A stretch of DNA of 10,489 nt, taken from contig JAFNGM010000094.1 of assembly GCA_017885225.1 (NCBI GenBank), positions 1,250 through 11,738 of the forward strand. Direction: 5' to 3'. This document shows positions 6,053 through 10,489 of this stretch, in pieces. The position numbers and the translations under genes were made by a program. Every line of letters begins with the position of its first letter. Within the stretch, counting starts at the first letter, position 1. Under the pieces are notes generated by a model. That model saw only the letters and a list, made by a program, of their open reading frames with translations, ran no database searches and was not told the DNA's origin. The DNA comes from Syntrophaceae bacterium. Lineage in GTDB: Bacteria; Desulfobacterota; Syntrophia; Syntrophales; UBA2185.

Positions 6053-6739
6053 ATGAAAAAGCTCCATGCAATCCTGGCCGGGATGCTGCTCATCCTGGCA
6101 GCGGTGCCGGTCTGTGCGCAGCCGGTGATTCCGAAGCTGTCAGTCACACAGTTGGATTGGCAGGGATCGTGCCCGTCCCAGGTTTTCAGCGTTCAGGGCA
6201 TGATCGAGGTTGACAGGCCGGCTGTTGTCACCTACTTCTGGCAGACGAACATTCACCCCAGCAGCATGACGGGTCAGGTGCCCCTTACCAGCCGACCGCC
6301 GGTCACCCACGCGTTCACCGGGCCGGGCAAAATTACCGTCACCAGCCCCAACCTTTTGGTGCCTGTCGGTTTTACGGGAGGCGCAAGGCTCTCAACCGGC
6401 GGGTATGTTTCGAGTTACGTTTCAGGCACCAATCAATGCAACTTGGTGAAAAGCGTCAAACTGTTGAGCGACAACGCAAAATCGCGATGCACGGACGGAC
6501 GTGTGATTTTGCACGGGATGGTAGAACTCGCGGTCCCGACAGGCATCTATTATGCGCCGGTGGTGAACAACAAATTGGGCCCGAAGAAGTACAATAGTTT
6601 CTCGACAGCCGGTTTCCATCCGTTCAACATCGTCGTGCAGACCGACATGAAGCAAGCGCAGGTAGTGGGATTTACCCTGACCGCTCCGGTATCCATGGCT
6701 TCAAAAACGATTTCGTACAAAGCCTGCCCCGCGAAGTAG
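6053..6739 (+). CDS. Secreted two-domain cysteine-paired protein, function unknown
   Basis: The protein has 228 residues. The ATG at 6053 follows GAGGAA and starts a standard signal peptide (MKKLHAILAGMLLILAAVPV) with cleavage likely after Cys21-Ala22, before QPVIP. The frame is open further upstream to 5975, but that stretch lacks a ribosome site and would mask the signal. The mature chain has four cysteines: 40, 129, 146 and 225. They fall as one pair bracketing residues 40-129 and another bracketing 146-225, and both halves are beta-rich (FSVQGMIEVDRPAVVTYFW; VILHGMVELAVPTGIYYAPV). This fits two Ig-like or beta-sandwich modules, each closed by a disulfide. I recognise no named family. The gene appears richer in G+C than its A+T-rich flanks, which may mean separate acquisition. 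A short CCCGCG/CGCGGG hairpin spans the stop codon. Confidence 0.85.
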   Translation: MKKLHAILAGMLLILAAVPVCAQPVIPKLSVTQLDWQGSCPSQVFSVQGMIEVDRPAVVTYFWQTNIHPSSMTGQVPLTSRPPVTHAFTGPGKITVTSPNLLVPVGFTGGARLSTGGYVSSYVSGTNQCNLVKSVKLLSDNAKSRCTDGRVILHGMVELAVPTGIYYAPVVNNKLGPKKYNSFSTAGFHPFNIVVQTDMKQAQVVGFTLTAPVSMASKTISYKACPAK

Positions 6740-6745
6740 CGCGGG
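6728..6745 (+). other. Hairpin spanning a stop codon
   Basis: CCCGCG (6728-6733) pairs with CGCGGG (6740-6745) around a six-base loop that holds the TAG of the secreted protein gene. No T run follows, so it is not a standard terminator. It might protect the 3' end of the message. Confidence 0.4.
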
Positions 6746-6851
6746 AGTGCCGGCGCTTATGGATGTCGCAAGCGAAAATCCTGGTTCAGGCTGCAAGTAG
6801 CGGGCTGAGGTCACAAAAACAAAACGGCCTTTTCCTCTCTGCTTTATCTTT

Positions 6852-6899
6852 TCCTTCCTTGTCAATAAAACTTCGCCATTGAAGAAAATGCTTGATTTC
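6852..6899. repeat. Dispersed repeat, copy 1
   Basis: This segment matches 8646-8695: both contain TCCTTCCT, then GTCAATAAAAC, then 29 bases ending AATGCTTGATTTC in which 24 agree. The only length difference is a 2-base gap before GTCAATAAAAC. Each copy lies in the spacer before a + strand gene. Confidence 0.75.
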
Positions 6900-7002
6900 G
6901 ATCGGAAATTGAGCTTATTGTTCTTTTAAAATGGCGGGTATGACGATTTGAGGACAACTTCCTGTACTGTTGTTTTTCTAAGCGCGATAGTCCATACAGC
7001 AT
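6862..7002 (-). other. Possible small basic protein or repeat-encoded tail
   Basis: The minus-strand ATG at 7002 opens 46 codons rich in Arg, Lys and Ser, ending DRNQAFSSMAKFY. There is no convincing ribosome site. The frame matters because the second repeat copy, read the same way, ends VRNQALFSRATFY followed by a stop at the same place. Either a short coding tail has been conserved or the similarity is purely at DNA level. Confidence 0.25.
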
Positions 7003-7182
7003 TTCAAGTGTAAATCTTCAATTCGGGCTGAAAACTGAGGCAATTTTCCCCTTGACTTTCCATTCTTATAAGAGCATTTTTAAGGTGTAATTCCTCTTAT
7101 TAGCTCAGTAAACTCATCAACCTACCCCTTAACCGTCTGGAGTCAACCATGAAAAGGGGTTACCGGAAAGTGCCAATATATG

Positions 7183-7218
7183 AGCCTCCCCTGAGGTTAT
7201 TCAACCTCTTTGGAGGCT
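7183..7218 (+). other. Two-tier hairpin upstream of the hydrolase gene
   Basis: The outer stem is AGCCTCC (7183-7189) with GGAGGCT (7212-7218). The inner stem is GAGGTT (7193-7198) with AACCTC (7203-7208), closed by the tetraloop ATTC. The two stems are joined by a symmetric 3x3 internal loop. The only T run after it is broken (TTACGTTTTACG). It could be a terminator-like element, a protein site or a structured leader for the gene starting 97 bases downstream. Confidence 0.6.
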
Positions 7219-7314
7219 TACGTTTTACGATGTTCAGAATATCATATGTGAATTGATGTTCCTGCCGAGTAGTAGCGACTTGCAGCTAATCGGGTAAAGG
7301 ACTGGAGGAGTACG

Positions 7315-8310
7315 ATGAAAAAGGCGTTATACGGTATTCTTGGCCTTCTGGTAGTGATCCTCGTTGTGTTTGCCGTGAAGGTTGTGCAGGTGGAACGAGG
7401 TAGGGACCGCGTCCAAGATGAAATTAAATCGAAATTCTTCCCGAAATTCTCAACCTTTGACTCCGTGAAGAAGCTCTCCATCCTCCCCCTGGTGGATTAT
7501 TACGGAGAAGGGAAGGATATCCGGACAGAACCGGGCGTGTCCTACCTGATCAAGGCGGATGATACGGTCATCCTCATGGACACGGGATATAACGAGAAGA
7601 AGGAACATCCTTCTCCTCTTATCGCCAACATGCAAAAACTCGGCATAAGGCCGGAAGATATCGACATGATCTTTATCACCCACCTACACCCCGACCACCT
7701 TGGAGGAACCGATGAATCCAGTGATCATAACTTCAGCCTCTCTCGTGGGCCAGTAAAGCTTAACCCCGTTACGGTATACGCACCTGCCGATGTTTCCCCT
7801 TCGAAATGGAATCCTGGTCCTAAAATTGAAGTGATCAAAGAGCCGCGCGTACTCAAGCCGGGAATCGCGAGCATTGGTGTAATCCCGCGCTACCTTTTCC
7901 TGGCGGGTTACACGGAGGAACAGAGCCTTGCGATCAATGTGCAAGGTAAGGGCATCGTGCTCATCATCGGGTGTGGGCACCAGACGATCGAAAGGATCGT
8001 GGAGCAGGCCAGGATGATCTTCCATGAGCCCATCTACGCCGTGATCGGAGGATTGCATTTCCCCGTGTACGGCGGCCGAATCTTCGTGGGACCCGTGAAC
8101 GTACAGTGGCTTGTCGGCTCGGACAACCCTCCCTGGAAGGGGCTGGGCGAGGATGACGTCAGGAAGGGGATCGAAGTGCTACAGGGAGCCAACCCTGCGG
8201 TCGTGTCGCTCTCTCCTCACGACAGCTCCGATTGGAGCTTGGAGCAGTTCCGAAAATCCTTCGGAAACAAGTTCGTTGAGCTTAAGGTGGGCAGAGAGAT
8301 GACTCTGTGA
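7315..8310 (+). CDS. Membrane-anchored metallo-beta-lactamase-fold hydrolase
   Basis: The protein has 331 residues behind GGAGGAG four bases from the ATG. Residues about 4-25 form a single N-terminal hydrophobic anchor (LYGILGLLVVILVVFAVKVV), so the catalytic part should face the periplasm. The metal site is clear: THLHPDHLGG at 122-131 (His123, His125, Asp127, His128), then IIGCGH (His222), GGLHF (His248) and SLSPHDSS (His302). The GC-x-H and GG-x-H spacing resembles the COG1237 group, some members of which are annotated as dihydropterin-type synthases. The specific substrate cannot be inferred. Most members of that group are cytosolic and lack the leading membrane helix, so the anchor is a distinguishing feature. 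The gene stands alone, with a structured spacer before it and a decayed transposase piece after its stop. Confidence 0.93.
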   Translation: MKKALYGILGLLVVILVVFAVKVVQVERGRDRVQDEIKSKFFPKFSTFDSVKKLSILPLVDYYGEGKDIRTEPGVSYLIKADDTVILMDTGYNEKKEHPSPLIANMQKLGIRPEDIDMIFITHLHPDHLGGTDESSDHNFSLSRGPVKLNPVTVYAPADVSPSKWNPGPKIEVIKEPRVLKPGIASIGVIPRYLFLAGYTEEQSLAINVQGKGIVLIIGCGHQTIERIVEQARMIFHEPIYAVIGGLHFPVYGGRIFVGPVNVQWLVGSDNPPWKGLGEDDVRKGIEVLQGANPAVVSLSPHDSSDWSLEQFRKSFGNKFVELKVGREMTL

Positions 8311-8372
8311 AGGAAGGGCGTGAATGTGATCATACTTTGACGGGCTGTTGCCCCAATCAGCGATCTGGATGC

Positions 8373-8496
8373 TCTCATCATGGAGGCACTCGGGTAAAAA
8401 ACAGAAAAAAAGACAAGCAAGAGCTTTCCCGCCCTCGAATGGTTGACAGCGATGTGCTCACATCTTTCGAACAGGGGCGAACAGATGGTGCGGTAA
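8373..8496 (+). pseudogene. IS91-family transposase, internal/C-terminal fragment
   Basis: Two adjoining frames carry parts of the Y2-type transposase. From 8373 one reads SHHGGTRVKNRKKDKQ. After a frameshift near 8420, a second from 8422 reads SFPALEWLTAMCSHLSNRGE followed by QMVR and a TAA at 8494. In intact relatives that segment continues QMVRYYGYYSN. Here it reads R-stop-YRFCYA. The ALEWLxAMxSHxxxxGEQMVR signature is what I rely on. The piece is about 45 residues of a protein of roughly 400. It has the same orientation as the N-terminal fragment at 4554-4823. It could be a leftover of the same element or of a second copy. An alternative small gene starting with GTG at 8307, overlapping the hydrolase stop, is not supported. 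Confidence 0.6.
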
Positions 8497-8764
8497 TATA
8501 GATTCTGCTATGCTATCAAGGTCCACAGTTCAAATAGTAATCCTCACATCAATTCCGAATCGAAAACCCTTAACTTGTAGGTGGATGCGGCAATGCTGCC
8601 GATTGGACTGATCTTGAAAATTCAGCAGTCTGCGTTCCTATTCACTCCTTCCTGCAGTCAATAAAACGTTGCCCTTGAAAATAATGCTTGATTTCTAACA
8701 GTAAGCTTGGATAGATTTTTTATGTTGTGCTTTTGGGAAAAAGAGGAGTTTATCAGAGGATCAA
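8497..8764. other. Spacer before the pirin gene
   Basis: This spacer holds no supported gene and follows the transposase piece. It includes repeat copy 2 (8646-8695). A possible but poor promoter pair lies at TTGATT (8688-8693) and TAGATT (8712-8717) with an 18-base spacer, so the repeat might supply the -35 box for the pirin gene. Confidence 0.3.
8646..8695. repeat. Dispersed repeat, copy 2
   Basis: This is the partner of 6852-6899, sharing GTCAATAAAAC and AATGCTTGATTTC in the same order and nearly the same spacing. It lies about 70 bases upstream of the pirin gene start. Confidence 0.75.
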
Positions 8765-9589
8765 ATGAAAAAAATTATTCTGCAAGGACATTCAACTTAC
8801 GACGGAGCCGGAGTTAAGTTAACTCGCATTTTTGCGCATGATCACACAAAACTTACCGATCCATTCCTGCTCCTTGATCATTTCGGTTCAGACAATCCCG
8901 ATGATTATGTAAAAGGTTTTCCCTGGCATCCTCATCGCGGGATTGAAACAGTGACCTATATGCTCGGTGGAATGGTTGAGCATGGTGATAGTATCGGTAA
9001 CGCGGGCACGATCGGGCCGGGGGATATTCAATGGATGACCGCAGGCGGTGGTGTAATTCACCAGGAGATGCCGAAACCTACGAAAGGAATGATGCACGGG
9101 CTGCAGCTGTGGGTAAATTTGCCTGCGACAAATAAAATGATGGAACCGCGCTACCGGGGTATACACGAAGATGAGGTGCCGGTTGTCAAGATACCAAGTG
9201 GTGAGGTGCGGGTTATTGCCGGCGCTTATAAAAATGTAACCGGGCCGGTGCAGGAACTGATAGTAGATATTGAGTACCTTGATGTCCAGTTAAAGAAGGG
9301 AAAGACCCTGTCCCACACAACGAAAGAAGGATACACCAGCTTTTGTTATATTATCAAAGGAACAGGCGAGTTCGATGGTGAGAAGCTGGAGCACGCGCAG
9401 CTGGCGCTGTTCACGGAAGCCGGGAGTATCGCTGTCAAGGCGATTGAAGACAACCGTTATATATATGTTACCGGCAAACGGCTCAACGAACCGATCGCCT
9501 GGGGCGGCCCCATTGTCATGAATACCAGAGAAGAGCTGGAAACTGCTTTCAAAGAGCTTGATGAGGGCACATTCATAAAGAAGAGATAG
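8765..9589 (+). CDS. Pirin family protein
   Basis: The protein has 274 residues, a bicupin of the pirin/YhhW family. The cupin metal ligands are all present: FPWHPHRGIETVTY gives His55 and His57, and GGGVIHQEMP gives His99 and Glu101, matching the four ligands known in human pirin. Other family marks are DPFLLLDHF near 32-40 and LQLWVNLP near 113-120. Bacterial pirins act as metal-dependent quercetinase-like dioxygenases or as redox-responsive partners of metabolic enzymes, and the actual substrate here is unknown. The length and the second cupin half are normal. The ATG at 8765 follows AGAGGAT. The DJ-1-type gene begins 99 bp downstream on the same strand and may be co-transcribed. Confidence 0.96.
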   Translation: MKKIILQGHSTYDGAGVKLTRIFAHDHTKLTDPFLLLDHFGSDNPDDYVKGFPWHPHRGIETVTYMLGGMVEHGDSIGNAGTIGPGDIQWMTAGGGVIHQEMPKPTKGMMHGLQLWVNLPATNKMMEPRYRGIHEDEVPVVKIPSGEVRVIAGAYKNVTGPVQELIVDIEYLDVQLKKGKTLSHTTKEGYTSFCYIIKGTGEFDGEKLEHAQLALFTEAGSIAVKAIEDNRYIYVTGKRLNEPIAWGGPIVMNTREELETAFKELDEGTFIKKR

Positions 9590-9617
9590 ATAGCAATAGG
9601 CAGAAATTCAGGGTTAT

Positions 9618-9661
9618 CTTTCTCCTTGTCCTGATGTATTATGCAGGGCCGAGTGAGAAAG
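9618..9661 (+). other. Weak nested inverted repeat between pirin and DJ-1-type genes
   Basis: CTTTCTC (9618-9624) can pair with GAGAAAG (9655-9661), and CCTG/CAGG can pair inside. The loop is large and no T run follows. It might attenuate read-through or be chance. Confidence 0.25.
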
Positions 9662-9688
9662 AATCGTAAAATAAAAGGAGACTGAACA

Positions 9689-10426
9689 GTGAGCAAGAAA
9701 AGAGTCATTCTAATAGTCGTCGCCAATCCCGCCGTGTCTACCACCACTGGATGGCCTGTTGGCTTCTGGGCATCAGAATTGATCCATCCGTACGACGCTT
9801 TCGTCCGTCAGGGGTATGAAGTGACTATCGCGAGCCCGAAAAGTGGTAAAGTAGAGCTTGATGCTTACTCCGATCCCAGGGACTCCAGCGGTTACTCAAA
9901 AGACGACACTTTAAGCCTGGAATACCTCAACAAGCCCGAATTCGTTAAACTACTTGCAAATACCACCAATGTCGGAGATCTACGGGTTCAAGATTTCGAT
10001 GCCATTATAGTGATCGGAGGGCAGTCTCCCATGTTCACCTTCAAGGATGCCGTCGCCCTGCAAGCCCAGTTCACGGACTTTTTCAAAGCGGGGAAAATCT
10101 CGGCGGCCCTTTGTCACGGAACGAGCCTGTTGCTCTACTTGAAAAACACCGATGGAACGCCATTCGTCAAGGGAAGGAAGATTACAGGCTTTGCCAATAG
10201 CGAAGAGGACTTCGCAGACAAAGCGGTAGGACGCAAGTTGATGCCCTTCCGGATTGAGGATGAAGCCAAGAAGCTAGGAGCTCAGTTTATTACAGCTCCG
10301 GCATTTCAGCCGCATGCGATCCGCGATGACAATTTGATCACTGGCCAGCAACAGCACAGCGGCGCTGAGGTTGCACGCCTCGTAATTGGAGCTCTGGAGG
10401 AAACACGAACACAACAGCTTCTATGA
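9689..10426 (+). CDS. DJ-1/PfpI superfamily protein (class I glutamine-amidotransferase-like fold)
   Basis: The protein has 245 residues starting at a GTG, chosen because AAAGGAG lies about nine bases before it and no ATG is better placed. The fold marks are WASELIHPYDAF with Glu30, the usual acidic partner, and DAIIVIGGQSPMF leading to AALCHG with the nucleophile Cys142 and His143. A later segment reads RKITGFANSEE and AFQPHAIRDDNLITGQQ. This is the HchA/YajL-like layout. Relatives act as chaperones, glyoxalase III-type or deglycase enzymes, or amidohydrolases, and the sequence alone does not say which. There is no signal peptide, so it should be cytosolic. Together with the upstream pirin gene it suggests a small redox or carbonyl-stress unit. 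Confidence 0.94.
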   Translation: MSKKRVILIVVANPAVSTTTGWPVGFWASELIHPYDAFVRQGYEVTIASPKSGKVELDAYSDPRDSSGYSKDDTLSLEYLNKPEFVKLLANTTNVGDLRVQDFDAIIVIGGQSPMFTFKDAVALQAQFTDFFKAGKISAALCHGTSLLLYLKNTDGTPFVKGRKITGFANSEEDFADKAVGRKLMPFRIEDEAKKLGAQFITAPAFQPHAIRDDNLITGQQQHSGAEVARLVIGALEETRTQQLL

Positions 10427-10489
10427 GAGTAACCTTTGGGGGAAAACACTTCTTCCTGAAGTCGAGCATCCGGTGATTTTGATAGGCCT

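Larger units (their letters stand above)
6740..7314. other. Long spacer with repeat, small frame and hairpins
   Basis: This is 575 bases without a supported gene. It contains one copy of a dispersed repeat (6852-6899), an overlapping minus-strand frame of 46 codons (6862-7002), a stem ACCCCTT/AAGGGGT (7124-7130 with 7154-7160), and a two-tier hairpin at 7183-7218 upstream of the hydrolase gene. The right end carries GGAGGAG (7304-7310), the ribosome site of the next gene. Confidence 0.5.

Noticed and set aside
7051..7085. Promoter at TTGACT and TATAAG before the hydrolase gene
   Set aside because: The spacing between the boxes is about nine bases, far too short for sigma70.
8307..8501. Small gene starting with GTG overlapping the hydrolase stop
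   Set aside because: Its latter part matches a frameshifted transposase segment, so the frame is a by-product of decay.
1..10489. CRISPR array, tRNA, rRNA, phage defence or secretion system genes
   Set aside because: No regularly spaced repeats, cloverleaf or rRNA-like segments and no matching protein motifs were seen on either strand.

Overview
The window reads as accessory-flavoured chromosome from a Gram-negative bacterium. The evidence is two or three outer-membrane-type lipoproteins with lipoboxes, an alanine-zipper lipoprotein of the Lpp/OprI type, and L,D-transpeptidases of the YbiS class. Protein-level resemblance (SPOR-fused transpeptidase, HRDFQSQN-type sugar kinase, IS91-type transposase pieces) suggests a deltaproteobacterial (Desulfobacterota-like) host. 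That placement is inference and was not tested.

Left part (1-4076). A decayed gene on the + strand (about 133-605) ends at a perfect 14-bp hairpin terminator (610-649). The terminator is shared with the convergent minus-strand set. Read in transcription order, that set is: a lipoprotein with TPR-like region, coiled coil and YkuD domain (3766 to 2807); a LysM-YkuD-SPOR L,D-transpeptidase (2610 to 1291); and a small alanine-zipper lipoprotein ending in Lys-Lys (1037 to 693). Together they look like an enzyme and substrate set for tethering the outer membrane to peptidoglycan, although gaps of about 200-250 bp argue against one tight operon.

Junction (4076-4823). An AmgK-like sugar kinase/APH gene survives only as its C-terminal half. 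It is frameshifted near its end and abuts the N-terminal piece of an IS91-type transposase on the opposite strand. A second, internal piece of the same transposase type lies at about 8373-8496 in the same orientation.

Middle (4824-8310). Between the two transposase pieces lie three exported or membrane-anchored proteins with good ribosome binding sites: an unrecognised lipoprotein (5080-5679), a secreted two-domain cysteine-paired protein (6053-6739) and a membrane-anchored metallo-beta-lactamase-fold hydrolase (7315-8310). They are separated by unusually long spacers holding degenerate reading frames, a dispersed repeat of about 48-50 bp (6852-6899 and 8646-8695) and a two-tier hairpin (7183-7218). 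This patchwork suggests repeated insertion and decay.

Right part (8765-10489). A pirin-family protein and a DJ-1/PfpI-superfamily protein lie in the same direction, 99 bp apart. Both families are linked to redox or carbonyl stress, so they may form a small stress pair.

I found no RNA genes, CRISPR arrays, origin or intact mobile element. The best candidates for something under-described are the lipoprotein/transpeptidase cluster and the gene-decay and repeat landscape around the IS91 pieces.
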